A stretch of DNA of 64,000 nucleotides from Zygaena filipendulae (taxonomy: Eukaryota > Arthropoda > Insecta > Lepidoptera > Zygaenidae), in the NCBI GenBank assembly GCA_907165275.2, contig OU015661.1:255501-319500 (forward strand), read 5' to 3'. Position 1 is the stretch's first letter; every line of letters begins with the position of its first letter. Of this stretch, positions 12,228 through 25,747 are shown one piece after another. Made by a program: the position numbers and the translations under genes. The notes beneath the pieces are model-generated. The model saw only the letters and a program-made list of their open reading frames with translations, searched no databases and was not told where the DNA came from.

Positions 12228-12676
12228 ATCCCAACAAAAACATTTTCATGTAAAATGTTGCCAAGACGAGACCATATGCCAGCACTTTCAAAAAGTTATC
12301 AGATCTTATGTAGAGCCAAGCTTCTAACTCTACACGCCTTAACTCTACAAGGTCTAACTTCACAAACTCTACACCTTAGCCAAAATATGTGGCTTGACCA
12401 TTTCGCTACATTCACATGGCCCTTAGGCCCTAAGGTGAAAAATTGGTCCATTTTTCATTACTTTTCTGTTATATAATAATAATAGTTCTTTGTAGTAACG
12501 AAACGGCCAAGCCACATATTTTGGCTAAGGTGTAGAGTTTGTGAAGTTAGACCTTGTAGAGTTAAGGCGTGTAGAGTCAGAAGCTTGGCTCTACATAAGA
12601 TCTGATAACTTTTTGAAAGTGCTGGCATATGGTCTCGTCTTGGCAACATTTTACATGAAAATGTTTTTGTTGGGAT
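12228..12676. mobile_element. fold-back MITE with about 180 bp near-perfect arms
   Basis: The left arm (12228 to about 12410) starts ATCCCAACAAAAACATTTTC, and the right arm (about 12495 to 12676) is its reverse complement with few changes. A loop of about 85 bp separates them. Identical-looking frames on the two strands come from the palindrome, so no gene is called. Confidence 0.85.
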
Positions 12677-13689
12677 TTCATTTCTTTTTGTAAGTCAAAA
12701 TTGCAGAAGTCTCATACAAACTTCCATCCCCTAATTTAAGGGGTTGGGAGATAAAAGTTACAAGTTTTATAATTTTTTTGTTGTTTGTTTACTAATACTA
12801 GCTTACATACCAAATTTCAGCTTTCTAGGACATTAGGAAGTACCCTAAGAATTTTGATGATCATCAGTGAGTCAGTGACGAAATCGAGGTTTTTTAGATA
12901 TCAATAAAATCTAAAGGATGGGAGTTATACAATTAAAACTTTATACATTTAATAAGTCTGCTATTGACAACATATTCCGAAAATTTTGTTTATCTGGTAT
13001 AATCCAGACCCACGTTACAAGGGTTCAAAAAAACGACGAAACGCTTCGAGAAAAGATAGGTAGTGCCCTTGCGCTTTGCTGGCTCGTCTTGGCGGGGGCA
13101 CTACCGTGCCCCCAGATTTTAAAATGTAGGTAACCATATTGAGCGAAACTCGCAGTAAGCTCGCGCGAGCCTCGAGCCGTGAAGGCTGCGCGCGCTGGGC
13201 ATGTGTGGTGGTATCAAGTGGCCAAAAGAAGGGTTGCCAGGCGTAGTGCAAGGATTTACGAGGAATTTGCTATCAAAATGAGAGACGGGACTAAAAAAAG
13301 CGGGACCCAGCTATGCAATTTAGGATGGTGCTATGTCTAGGTACGTCACAATTTTACGTATCAATTTATTTATTTGATACAAACCTTTCTCAATGCGCGC
13401 CCAACGATCAACCAAAGGTTACCTTAATTGGATAAGCATAAGCATAAGCATGGCAGGAGGGTATTGACGTTAAACAAATTAATACTTGCCCTTGTTCATT
13501 CGTTAATTTTACTTTACCCATGAAAGCCCAATTATCCAACTCGCTCACAGCAACAGACCGCGCTACCTACCTCCATGATGGCTTGTAATGTGGTTGGTGT
13601 TTACTACCTGGTATTTTGTTTTATAATATGGTACCTGTATGATATTAGAAAATAAATTATAGCAACTATCTACCTACCTCACAAATTAA

Positions 13690-13797
13690 AAAAGTCAGAT
13701 GCGACACCAATAAGCCCTTTCGGGCTTAAGTGTCTTGTATAATGTTGTTAATGTATTTGTTTTTTTCTGAAGTAAATAAATAAAAAAAAAAAAAACT
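13690..13797 (+). mobile_element. 3' tail of a retroposed element ending in poly(A)
   Basis: A LINE-like tail (TAAGCCCTTTCGGGCTTAAG, with a short hairpin) ends in AAATAAATAAAAAAAAAAAAA. Confidence 0.4.
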
Positions 13798-14379
13798 TGT
13801 CCCCGAAAGCGTTGCCGGACCATAAAACAGGTCACCTAGCGTCTCACATCCAGACTCTAAAAACCGGAGAGTTTTCTTCTCGCGACACATGCGGTCCACA
13901 ACCCTGGCTACTAGACCCAGCCACCGACGTCTCATTCACCGAGACGCGTGACGCGGACTTGCGATGTTTTCTGCTTCAAATAACATCCATTCATTTTCAT
14001 TTTAATGTGCATTAGAACCTCTCCATTACATAGCAGAGTACGGATATTGGTAGCGATAGTTAAAATTCTTGACAACTGATTTGGTCCTCTTTAAGATTAA
14101 TGACAGATAAGTACATATTTAATTGATAGACATTTTGTATACTTAGTTAGTTTACCATCAGGACTCAGGAGTGATCTGACAAACTAATATTATACATATT
14201 TTCAACCATGACTTTACTAAAAATGTGAGGTTTCATTTATTAAAAAAAACTTTATCTAAGTCGATGCAACTGCATATATCAGAAGAAAGAATTCTTTAAT
14301 TTTTACATAAATACATATTTAAGCAAAATGATGCATCACTACAACTTACAACTACATGCCTACATAGTATAAAACTTCC

Positions 14380-14549
14380 CGCTATCTGTCTCCATGCATT
14401 AGATCTTTAAAACTACGCAACGGATTTTCTCATGCGGTTTTCACCCATAGATAGAGTGATTCATAAGGAAGGTTTATATATAGATTTTATCCTGGAATTC
14501 CCGCGGGAACTCCGAAATCACCGCGGGTAAAACCGCGGGGGACAGCTAG
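14380..14549 (+). mobile_element. diverged Helitron-like element
   Basis: The end CGCGGGTAAAACCGCGGGGG, then ACAGCTAG (to 14549), is preceded by GAATTCCCGCGGGAACTCC. The 5' end is not found. Confidence 0.55.
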
Positions 14550-15318
14550 TACAATATAAATGATCATACACAACAAACTATAACTAAACATAAGAACCAA
14601 TTACAATTTAAGATATTTGTGTGGCATGTCTCCATGCCCAAAATGGATCTTTAATTAATAACATTAGCTAAACGTGTTTCCAGTCGGACACTTAGCTCAA
14701 TGTTTTGAGAACTGGACCGCGCTGTATCAAGTTACATCCGTATGACTGTCCGTCGCGTAACACGTACCGTGTAAACTGATTCGTACCCACTACCTGCGAT
14801 TACTAGAATACTTGCAGCTGCCATAATTGTCAAACTCAAATGTAAACAATTCTAAATACAGGATAGTTCTGACCAAAGAGTATACTGGTTCTGACTACAG
14901 CATCAGAACCGGAAGAACTTTGAAAGGAAGAATACGCATTTATTTAGAGACAACACAATTATATTAATAACACGATTATCTCAAAGGAAAATGATATTTC
15001 AAAGAAAAAAACAAAGAGAATAGAATCATGGGAAATTGGAATGTTAGTGTGGTGCGTCCCCATGACCCAGGTCACTGTCTCAGCATTTTGTTACGGGTGT
15101 ACAATCAGTAGCAGACATAATATGTATTATGTAATCACTTTTGTCAGTCATTGAAATAGTAATAATGTTCAATGTAACGCATTAGGTACACATATTTTTG
15201 ACTATTGTGATTTTCAACCGCTGTACCTTAGTATATTATCTGTGAATGTTTAAAGGCGTTATTATTTTGTATATTGATCATCAACAAAATACATAAAGAC
15301 TACAATATATTATACAAA

Positions 15319-15525
15319 CTAGTTGTGCCCCGCGGTTTCACCCGCGTTAATTTCAGAGTTCCCGCGGGAATTCTGGGATAAAAATAGTGTTAATCTGATG
15401 TATAAGCTATATTATTGTAAAGTTTCATTTAAAGCCATCCAGTAGTTTTGCGTGAAAGATTAACAAACATCCAACCATCCATCCATACATACTTACAAAC
15501 TTTCGCGTTTATAATATTATTAGGA
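15319..15525 (-). mobile_element. Helitron-like non-autonomous element, full copy
   Basis: On the minus strand it runs from TCCTAATAATATTATAAACG to CCGCGGGGCACAACTAG. A CGCGGGTGAAACCGCG hairpin sits just before the CTAG end, and A and T flank it. Confidence 0.8.
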
Positions 15526-17704
15526 TAAGACAAAGCTAGTAAAAATAGTGTTTAAAAAATAGTATGAGAAGACAAATCAAAATCATTGATACGAAAAGTT
15601 TGGAACTTATGTAAATTTTATTGATGTTTTTATGTCTATTGAATAACATTTAACTGTTTTCATATCTATGAAGTTGACTGTGGTCCTACTTGATAATATC
15701 TTGTTGAGGTAAAGAATTATGAGCATTTGAAAATTGAACTATTTAAAACAGTTATTTTATCCTAAAATCTTCAGACGGTGAGAATTTTTGCTTTCACTAT
15801 CACGAGTCTTGCTTTTAGTATCATGAAACCGCAACACTCCAACATAGCTTTTGTATAGCTATAACTTCACTTTCAGCTTAGGCGCCCTATTTGGCGACAG
15901 CCAGAGGATATTTGACTAAAATATTTGTGAAGTGCAAACAAAAGAATTCATTTCATATTTGCACATGATCAATAATGGCATCACCGGTGTAAGAAAATAA
16001 ACATAATAAACACTCCTTAGAACCGCCATCTAAGAAATTGTTAAAATCAACGTCACTTATGTTCTTATTTATGGAACATTATTTTTACCCTTAATACAAT
16101 TTTTTTGTAAGTATAAAATTTTTCTTTCCCACTGTTTCGACTCTTTGCCCGTGGTACGCTTCACCAACGTTTCTTCTTTTCACCTTTGATTGAGTTAGCG
16201 AGGCCTATCGTGTTTTTTTTATTTGAATAGAAGAGTATAAGAGTAGAAGAGAAGTAGAGAGTAGAAGATTATCGACTTTAATGAATGACTGACTGACTGA
16301 CTGACAATGACTTCAAAATAACAGTACTATCACACCAATTTTTCACTTTCTATTACCTAAGAACTTGCAAAGCTGCAAGCCTAAGCTGTTGAAGGGTGTT
16401 TCAGTATTTGCACGTCCGCCGAGATGTCGGCGCCTGATTTTTATCTGCATTCGTCTTTTTTGAATGCGCTCTTTCGCGCTTCGGCAGAAAACAAATATAA
16501 CTTGGCGCGCCATATATTCGTCCCACGACCGCCAAACCTGTTTAGTCTGAAGACGGGACCATTTAATATATGCCATACCTATATACAGACGAAGTTAAAT
16601 ACGTACATACAGATTGTAGCCACAGCCGAGTGCGCCGGGCAGACAGCATATTGTTAAGCACTAAAATATATTAAGCTTCATGTATGCTATATTATGCAAT
16701 GTTTTTTTCCAAACGTCAGAAAACAAAATGGGGCCAACTCTATTAATCATTTTGTTTAAAACAATATTTTTATGGAAGAAACTATAATTCATATCCACTT
16801 TTATGTGGAAGCCGTTTTGAATATTTATCGCGAATTAGGAGAGGTATAGGCCTTACAAAAAATAATGGTGCAAAATCGTCTACTTAAGTTATTACATAAC
16901 TACAAATAATAAAATTTTATAAAGACTGACTATAAAAATGCACACGAAATATTTTTTTTAAATACTTATCTCTACCTAGTCTTTTGCCCGTGACTTCTCT
17001 AGATTATGAATACCTCGGGAACTGTACTTTTACCATAGCGTAAGTATACCTAGCGTCAGAAACTTAATTATTGCGATAGAGGTCAAATATGTTATTTTTG
17101 TAATTTTCTCGTTTGTATTTCTACTGCGATCACTGGACGGACAGATTTTAATGAAACTCGCTTTGTTTGACAGTAAGACATCTGAAAGTCTAGAAAGATC
17201 TTTTTGTTTACATAAAGTAATTAGAGTTACTTGGTACCTAATACTTTTTGTTCTAGTTTACTTATTTAACCGACTTCCCAAAAAGGAGGAGGTTCTCATT
17301 TGTTGTATTTTTTTATGTTTATTACCTCATAACTTTCGACTGCGTGTACCGATTTTGATGATTCCTTTTTTTATTCGAAAGCTGGTACTTCCCGATCGGT
17401 CCCATTGTCATGAAATCAGGATCTGATGATGGAATCTTGGAGAAATCGAGGAAACTCTTCAAATATTATAGACACACCTGTAGCGATTTGGGTATTTTTT
17501 TTTGGTAAATCGTTCATTTTTGTTGCAAAAATTGAAGTAGATAGAAAACAATTGGTAGACTTGGTAACACAATATGACCTGCATGCGTATTGACCACGCG
17601 GACGGGGCGGTGATACTGGTAATCTTATACTTAAAATTAATAAATGTTACTTATAAAAATAAATAGCTACTCAAAATACCAACCGCTTACAAGTACTTAA
17701 TTAA

Positions 17705-17856
17705 AGTTGTGAAGTTGTGATACATCTTGCTCTCTCCGAATTTGAATTGTTTTGTGCTGTGCCCTATAAACAGGGTCCACAAAGAACTGTTTACTAAGTC
17801 TTAAGACCTTTTTGTTACTTAATGGATGTGCAATAAATGAATAAATAAATAAATAA
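17705..17856 (+). mobile_element. 3' tail of a non-LTR element
   Basis: Truncated sequence ends GTGCAATAAATGAATAAATAAATAAATAA, like the tail at 2430-2596. It lies directly left of a MITE. Confidence 0.45.
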
Positions 17857-17872
17857 TCGTGTGTATACCTGG

Positions 17873-18606
17873 TTCATTATTCACTATGACCAACAAAATT
17901 CCTTGCTTTGCCTTGCCTTCCTTAAAATACGTTGTAATAGTACATTGTTATCCAAGGGGTGAAAGTAACTCATTTAGTGCCGAGACGGGGTTTGGCGCCC
18001 GAGCGTAGCGAGGGTAACACTGTGCTTTTCATTACGAATGCAAGGAAAGTCAAAATAAAAATAGGAATTAGCTAAAGAAAAAATGAGTGAAGATCGGATA
18101 GTCGCTTGACACTTTCCCACCTATTTCTTTTTCTTTGGCCGGCTAGCTATTCAGCCAGTATTTTTTATTTACATTGTGGCGACCTAAAAAAAATATTTTC
18201 TTTAATTATTAAGTATTAATTAAAGAAAATAAAAAAATATAAATAGGAATTAGCTTAAGAAAAAGTGAGTGAATTTTATTTTAATTAATACCTACTTAAA
18301 CTTTACGTTATTTCAATTTTACATCGCGCTGGCTGTATAGAAAGTTGAAACATGGTTCAATAGAAATGTGAAAATAGACCTAGTTTTTTTTAAATAATTT
18401 GACAGTTGTCAGTTGAAAGCGATTCTCCCTAGGGCTGAAAAGGGCTACTTTCAACCCGCTTCTCAGGCAACTTCAGACCTACTTTCCGAGCATGAGTAAT
18501 GAAAAAGTATTTTTATGCAGTGAAACTTCTTTGAACACCAGGGAAAAACAATTCTCGTTGCGCGTTGCCGTAACGCGACGTGTTATGGTCATAGTGAATA
18601 AGGGCC
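17873..18606. mobile_element. MITE family B relative, longer and diverged
   Basis: The left end TTCATTATTCACTATGACCA and the right end TGGTCATAGTGAATAAGGGC match family B. The interior is longer and contains a TAGGAATTAGCT..AAGAAAAA..TGAGTGAA motif twice (about 18060 and 18245). Confidence 0.5.
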
Positions 18607-20309
18607 CACGCCCGCCGCGTCCCTTATACCCCTCATTCTTCTGTAGCTAGTTTAGGAATTATTCGAGCAGTTACAACCGTACCCTGTTACAACCGTACCT
18701 AGTCTACTCTACATAGTTGTAGATATGTCATTATTATTATTTCAAATTGATATCTTCATGAATACCAATTTTGGATATTTTTTTTAGATCATTCACCTAT
18801 CGTTACACGAATTGTGGTTCGTCAATTGAACATCCATTAGCGAGAAAACGAAATGTATCGATTCGATTCGAAATCAATCGATTGTTCATGGAGTCGACGA
18901 TACGTCGCTCGAGGACTAATAGGAAAGACTGTGTTGTGTGGGCGGCGCGCGGCGGTGACTCACCCGTGTTGTCACAGTTGTCACAGCCTTGTCACACGCT
19001 AACCTAACGTCGCGTATTGCAAACAGTTCAAACACTGAACGCTATTCATAGACCTGCCAGGATCAGCTCTGATCTCATCGAGGTCGTTCTCCAATCTTCG
19101 CTCAATCTAATTCTTTATTGCAAGTGTTGATGTCATTTCTATTGCACTGCATGATGCCTTAGAATGTTGTTTTTCTTGCCATCCACAGTGTGTCCGTGTA
19201 GGAAGCGTGTAGGTCTATGTCCAACCTGTCATTACTTGATTAGCCGTGAAGGCGGTTCTATCTTTGTTTTGTATCTCTAATCTGTAGCTGCGGTGGTTCT
19301 ATTAAAAGTTATACCAGAGGATTAAAGAACTACATATGTAGTTGGTTTTGTCCGTATTAAGTTCCCGGATCTGGGGTTCCCGGCAGGAACTTTAGGTATA
19401 ACTTTATACCTACATCTATATGCTTACATAAAAATGAACCCCCATTTCCCTTGGTCAGGGCATCACGCATGAACGGCTGGACCAATTTCGCTTATTCTTT
19501 TTTTGTTGTGTTTGTTATTGTAAAGAGAAAGAAGAATATGACAAAAATATGAAAAAACAAATTGACGTTCTTGCGGGAATTCCGAAACTCACGCGGTGAA
19601 TCTCCGGAACGGTTGGACCGATTTTGACGGAACTTTCACTGCTAATTAGCTGTTGTCAAAAGAAGTAAATTAGGCTACTTCGGTCTTCTTGCGGGAATTC
19701 CGAAACTAACGCGGGTGAAACAGCGGGGCACAGCTGGTATTATACTAAAGATAGAAGCACCCTAAGTTGTCTAGATTGAGTGTTTAGTCAGTGACGTAAC
19801 GAAAACAACTTACCTACAATATTCGTATAAGTTATAACTTGACGATGACGAAATCTGCTAATTTTATATTCCCGCAGACATAGATTAAAATAGATTTGTA
19901 AGACGAGTTTATACAGTTACACGTAACCAAGCATATCATAGTTAAAATGGTAACTTAATTAAAACCTTAGTTGAGAGGTTCACCTAGCTAAGAATAGTTA
20001 CCCACAACTTACAAAACTTGCGTCATACAGTATTATTTTTGTAAACGATGAGTTGTTTCTACCACATAGGTATTAAGCGAGCACATAGGTATTAAGGTAT
20101 TAATAACCGCGCCTAATTAGCGCAAAATTGCGTTTCGCTTGGAGGGAAAGCTCGTTTAGTCTATTCTATTTAAGTCTGTGGGTCCGACCACCCGCGTGAA
20201 CTCGATCAGATTACGCGATAAAGGCTTCCTTTATTACTTATCTTATAATATACACAGGTCAGAGGCAGATTTGCATCGTTAGTGGCAGAGTCGGGTGACT
20301 CCTAATATA

Positions 20310-20395
20310 CTCCTATTTTTATTTATTTATTCTTCTTACACAAAAAGGTACAAATGATGAACTTAATGCCTTGCGGCATTCTCTGCCAGTAATTA
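20310..20395 (-). mobile_element. 3' tail of a non-LTR element (reverse)
   Basis: Read on the minus strand: GGCAGAGAATGCCGCAAGGC, followed by AAGTTCATCATTTGTACC and an AATAAATAA tail. This is a common lepidopteran LINE end. Confidence 0.5.
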
Positions 20396-21960
20396 ATTAA
20401 TAAAATTGTACTTACCTAATATTTACTTTGACATATAGTTGACATGAATCACTCTATCTATCAGTGAAAACCGCATGAAAATCCGTTCAGTAGCTTTTCA
20501 GTTTAAGTTTCGCGAACAGACATGGCAGCGGAAGCGACTTCATTATTAACTATCTAAGGATAAAATATTAGTCTCACAGACTGAAAAGTAACTCTGTATC
20601 CAAAAAAAATCTACCCTCACTGGGAATTGAAACCAGAACCCGTTGATTTGCATATTAATTGAATTTGCATTTAGTAGGTTAACAAATATCGTAGCAAAAT
20701 GTAAATAATGTTATTTTTTATAATGTATAGTATTAGTATTCAGGTTTGGTCGTATGTAAATAACTTGATGAGATGAATGAGTTGGCAAAACATACTAAAG
20801 ATGCCGCTGACGACGAGCCGGAAGATACGTTGTAGGAAGAGACTGACGATATTCAACGCAAGCGCACGACTCAATACGAATCACTGTAAACATACATAAT
20901 CTACTTAAAACAAGCAATTCTTGTATTATATTAACAAACTACTTGTATTATATACAAGAATTGCTATTTATATCTTCTATGTTAGAAGCATAGGTTATTG
21001 TCGTTTTTGGGAGTTATTGTTCAAATTATTTGGAATTTGATAATTTTGCATACACGGTCAGTTTGCATCCCGGAATTCCTGCCGGAACTTTCGGAGTAAA
21101 ACCGCGAGGAACAGCTAGTAATAATCAAGTTAGTAAGTAAGGCTTTGTGATACAAAGTTTCAAACCTAAGTTATTACAACTGGCTGGTGAGGGTATATTA
21201 TTTGGTTTTGACAGAAATAACATTAACATGGGCTGAAAGTTGGAAACAAAGACAACTACGGATTATTTTATTTTTGATAAAGTTATTCTTTTGAGGATAA
21301 AACCAACAACCCCAACAACTAAACGTGCTTCTGTCATTTTGTGTCAACTGTCAAGTGAGAATACCATGCATCCACGATCATACCTATCTGCGCTTTGTAG
21401 GTATAACCTCCATTGTGTAATTAGTCAATTGTACGAGTGTGTAAGTTGTACACACACGAGAATAATTAGTTCAAGTGATTACCAAAACGAGTTTTGCTTG
21501 AACAAATCGTCTGCATTTCAAACAGCGATGTATCGATGCTAGGCTCTATTTATGTGCCAAGGCTGTTGCGAATGATGATTTCGTGTTATGTCAGAATCGT
21601 TCAGAATCTTTTCAAAGAAACAGTTGATCGTTTGCGGTTGTCGTATCAGTCACAAATGATATATTTATCTACCAAAATTATTATAATCGCCATATTGGCA
21701 TTTTGTTTGTAGAATTTAGATTTATCCGATTTGACGAAAACTTACCTTGACGAATACTTATGGGTTGAAAACGTTTGCCTCTGGGAGGGATAGGCAGAAA
21801 CAGAATGTAGGTACATGTATAGTTGGTTCAATTTGCTACAGTTCTACAGTTCATAAATTCCTTCGCTTCGCATAAATGCCCGATGTTCGTATGATGTTAA
21901 ATTTGCCGAACCGTAATAAATCTTACGGAAATTTTGAGCCAAATCATATTTATGAAAATA

Positions 21961-22175
21961 CTAGCTGTGCCCCGCGGTTTCACCCACGGTAATTTCGGAG
22001 TTCCCGCGGGAATTCCGGGATAAAAGAGTACCCTATGTCCTTCTCTGCACCCCTAACAACGTGCATGCCAAATTTCAACCAAATCCTTTCTGCCGTTTTT
22101 GCGTGATTGAGTAACAAACATCCAAACATCTAAACATCCAAACATCCACACATAACTTTTATAATATTAGTAGGA
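21961..22175 (-). mobile_element. Helitron-like non-autonomous element, full copy
   Basis: On the minus strand it begins TCCTACTAATATTATAAA and ends CCGCGGGGCACAGCTAG, inserted between A and T. It carries internal CATCCAAACATC repeats. Confidence 0.85.
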
Positions 22176-22640
22176 TAAATTATGCTGTTGCCCCTTCGAT
22201 ACACGTCTCTAGTTTAACCTTATCCTTATTACCAAGGATCGCCACAACGACCGCTCCTGCGCTTTCCTCATCCAATGGCGTCCCGCACTCGAGAACTTTC
22301 CTGCTCCACAGTACTGCGAGTTGCGACCGATCTTTCAAGCGATGTGTTACAGACGATATGTACATAATATACCTATTACTATACAAGTTTTCGTCAAACA
22401 TTTCGCTCACCGATCACATTCAGTAGGTATTGTTTGAGCACACTATCGGATTGTTTTAAACACGTCTCGTTTCGATTACGGCGTGTGTCAGCGCATACCT
22501 CGCACCGGATGTTGTTAAAGCAACGAGTGATCACTTATCGATTGTCAAGTTGTTCGTAATGGAATCGAGTGCCAACTGCCAATGACGCCGCCTGTGGCGA
22601 ACCTTGACAAATTTAAATACACACCGCATATTAAGTATTA

Positions 22641-23103
22641 GAGCGTTTTTACATTATCCGATCCGATATCGGTGTCGGACGACGATAGCCGACATCCGAT
22701 AGCCGACACCATGTGCTATTTTCACATATTTCCGACAAAATCGTTCCGATACGGCCATTTGCTCCATAGCTTAGTGCGGGCAGGTCATCATGGCAGACTA
22801 TAATAGAAAACTTTATTTGCTGTATCTGACAACCAAACTAGTAAAGAAGCTCAAAATGGCCGCCGCGCATCAGGCTCTACGCACACAGAGACAATTTAGA
22901 TACACGTACAGCACACATACAAACATTATCGTCCGACGGCTCACGGGCGTCCGATGATGCCGCCAGCGTATCGGTGTCGGCTCCGATATCCGATATCGGG
23001 CCGGACAATATGAAAGACAGGTACATATTTCATACATTTTGCTTGCCCCGATATCGTGTCGGCGTCCGACACCGATATCGGATCGGATAGTGTGAAAACG
23101 CTC
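22641..23103. mobile_element. MITE with TTA flanks, PIF/Harbinger-like
   Basis: Inverted ends begin GAGCGTTTTTACATTATCCG and end ATAGTGTGAAAACGCTC, with TTA directly outside both. Inside are several CCGATATCGG-type short palindromes. A 3 bp TTA duplication is typical of PIF/Harbinger elements; no transposase is present. Confidence 0.7.
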
Positions 23104-24269
23104 TTATGATTCTAATGGCTATACCTCGCGGTTTCACCCGCGCTAATTTAGTAGTTCCCGCGGGATTTCCGGGATAAAAGTACCTACCCTGTGTCCTTTT
23201 CTGTAGGTAGTACCCCGTGACGACGTGTATGTAAAATTTCATGATAATAAAAAACGTAGTTTCTGGTATCCTACAACGTCTTTATATGACGATAACTTTT
23301 TCCCGATATCGTAAATCTATGAAAGAAAGCCTAAACCCATGTTGCTCGAAACTGAACTTAACAATAGGCAAGTACCTGTGATCATCACATGAAAATCTAT
23401 TCAGTAGTTTCACAGATAGGCGTGAACAGACTGACAAAGATTTTAATCATAATTATGTAGTTTGTTTTGTTATCTGCTACTATTCTTTATTGCACTCTGT
23501 GCATGGATGTGGTAAATTCAACCCCTAAGAGGGTAAAGCTCTACTTAAATACTCAAGTATAAACCAAAAAAACAATTACAGTTAAAGCAAATGAAAATGA
23601 AACAATGTTTGAGTAATAAAAAAAAACATTAATATTACCTCAACCTGTTGTTGTTGAACCACGTCGCTCAGCTACCGACGACATTCCATTCGGACATTTT
23701 GATCACGTCATTAGCAAATCGAATTTATTGCAATAATAAAAGATTATTAGCATTTATATAATAAACCGTATAGTGAAATTAACGGCACAGATACTTCTCT
23801 GTCTCAATTCTAGAATGACCCACCTTTGTATACCTACCGATGGAGACATGGGAGGAACAGCCCAGGGTTTTAAGTAGGTAGGTCGCCCTTGTCTGGGCGG
23901 AGTCCCACATAACCATCGCCCCTGCCCAGGGGCGGTGCGCGGTGGTATATCCATGATGGTTTTTCCCTAGGTCAAAAAAACCTGCTCAACCGTCCTGCAG
24001 TTTATATTGTTAGCACTAAAATAATAACAAAGTAAACGCACACCGATACACTCGTAGTCTTAATAGGGTGTAGAACTAGTCTTGAAAAGGTTTAAAAGTT
24101 TTAAGGAAAATTCTGAGCAAAACTTGTTCATTGTCATGGACACTTTGATAAATTTTCAGCTTTATTTATTTATTTATTTATTTACTAGGAAGACCAGCAG
24201 CACACTTAAATTTCTATGTATAGATTCTATATAAAACAAATGGCTAATTTGTTTGTGTTAATGTGTGGC

Positions 24270-24406
24270 TAAGTTGTGTCTACGAGTGCTCTAGAAGGGC
24301 AGCGGTTCGGGAGGAATGGCGGCGGGTTGTCAAGCGTGCTACCAATCCGGAACCGATGACCACGACCACTCTGTCAAGAGTGTAACGTCTAAGAAGAAGA
24401 AGAATT
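24270..24406 (+). mobile_element. RTE-like LINE 3' end
   Basis: GAATGGCGGCGGGTTGTCAA and the following bases encode an EEWRRVVKRATN-like end of a reverse transcriptase ORF, followed by GTAACGTC and a TAAGAAGAAGAAGAA tail. 5'-truncated; only the last codons remain. Confidence 0.6.
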
Positions 24407-25177
24407 TGTTTCCCTTTTCCGACTAACTCTACAATCTTTATCTAGTCGTAGATAGGTACTCTATATTAGTAGTACGTTTACTTTCTTTACTCGTTTAACT
24501 TTCCAGTTTCCACTATCTCATAGAAATTGCGCCGGAGTCCTTTACTTGTGATGTGATACGATTCACATTGTGCCGCGTTTACATTCGGGGCGCGTTCCAA
24601 TCTCCATTGTGTATAGGAAAAAGTGGTTTTATCGGTCTGATGACCCACTGCGACGGATCTTGGACGGACATCACGATCGCCGATGGAGATTTTAGATCGA
24701 TAAAGGATATAAAAAGTTCCGAAAATACCGAATAAATTATACGTGTATAATGTTATTTTATTACATAACTATTACGAAATCTGAAAAATCAAAGTAATTA
24801 CAAATTAAGAAAGAGATACATTTTCAAAGATTCAAAGAAACTGACTGATCGCCCCGCGGTTTCACCTGCGTCAATTTTATCTATACATATGATAAAATTG
24901 TACCTAATTGTACCTAATTGTATCTGTACATGGGAGATAAATAAGAAAAAATAAATGTAGGCGACTCTATGAGTGATATAGAAGCCAAAAATACCGTGTT
25001 TAGAATTTTTGTCTGTCTGTCTGTATGTTTGTATTCGTGCTATGAAAAAACTGCTGCACCAAATTGAATGTGGTTTTTTTTTGTGGTATTGCTAAGGGTC
25101 TAACTTAGATACTCATGTTTCGACCTTTTCTCGAAATTCCATCTGGAACTCGAGATATTAAAAAAAAAGGCTGGTAA

Positions 25178-25470
25178 TCCTACTAATATTATAAATGTGA
25201 AAGTGTGGATGTTTGTTACTCAATCACGCAAAAACGGCTGAATGGATTTGGATGAAATTTGGCTTGCAAGTAGCCTTTGACTTGAAAAAGAACATACTAC
25301 CTTTTTCCGGAATTCCCGCGGGATCTCCGAAATTAACGCGGGTGAAATGGAATTAATTATTGCATACTACACGTTGTCAGAGGTACAGAAAAGGACATAG
25401 GGTATTTTTATTCCGGAATTCCCGCGGGATATTCGACATTAACGCGGGTGAAACCGCGGGGCACAGCTAG
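25178..25470 (+). mobile_element. Helitron-like element with duplicated 3' part
   Basis: It begins TCCTACTAATATTATAAATG and ends CCGCGGGGCACAGCTAG. The TTCCGGAATTCCCGCGGGA / ACGCGGGTGAAA portion occurs twice (about 25305-25350 and 25410-25470), the first copy lacking the CTAG end. Confidence 0.8.
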
Positions 25471-25504
25471 TATCAAATAACTTTTTATATCAGTATAGTC
25501 CTTA

Positions 25505-25747
25505 CTTGGACGCAGATAAGCAATAACATGTTAACCCACAAAATGAAGTTATTGATTCAGAATGATTTATTGAGAGTTAGAGAACGTTTTTTAATGATGT
25601 GTTTACCTTATTACATTGTTTAAATATGTAACTAAATATTGAACATAAACAATTTGACACAAACTGGCGCTATAGTTTTAAAACTTTAATTTAACCAAAA
25701 TTTCTCCAGTGTGGGTTAACACATTATTGCTTATCTATGTCCACTTG
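25505..25747. mobile_element. TA-flanked MITE, family A copy 1
   Basis: Ends CTTGGACGCAGATAAGCAAT and ATTGCTTATCTATGTCCACT are inverted and flanked by TA (25503-25504 and 25748-25749). The GTTAACCCACA motif recurs inverted inside. Confidence 0.7.

Noticed and set aside
12255..12649. Near-identical peptides on both strands
   Set aside because: Produced by the palindromic element 12228-12676.
13015..13251. Minus-strand ORF and a plus-strand RAGHVW-like peptide as a LINE reverse-transcriptase end
   Set aside because: The resemblance is weak and short; no tail or other motif supports it.
22180..22410. 76-residue minus-strand ORF
   Set aside because: Possibly a LINE remnant, but I see no diagnostic motif, so it was not called.
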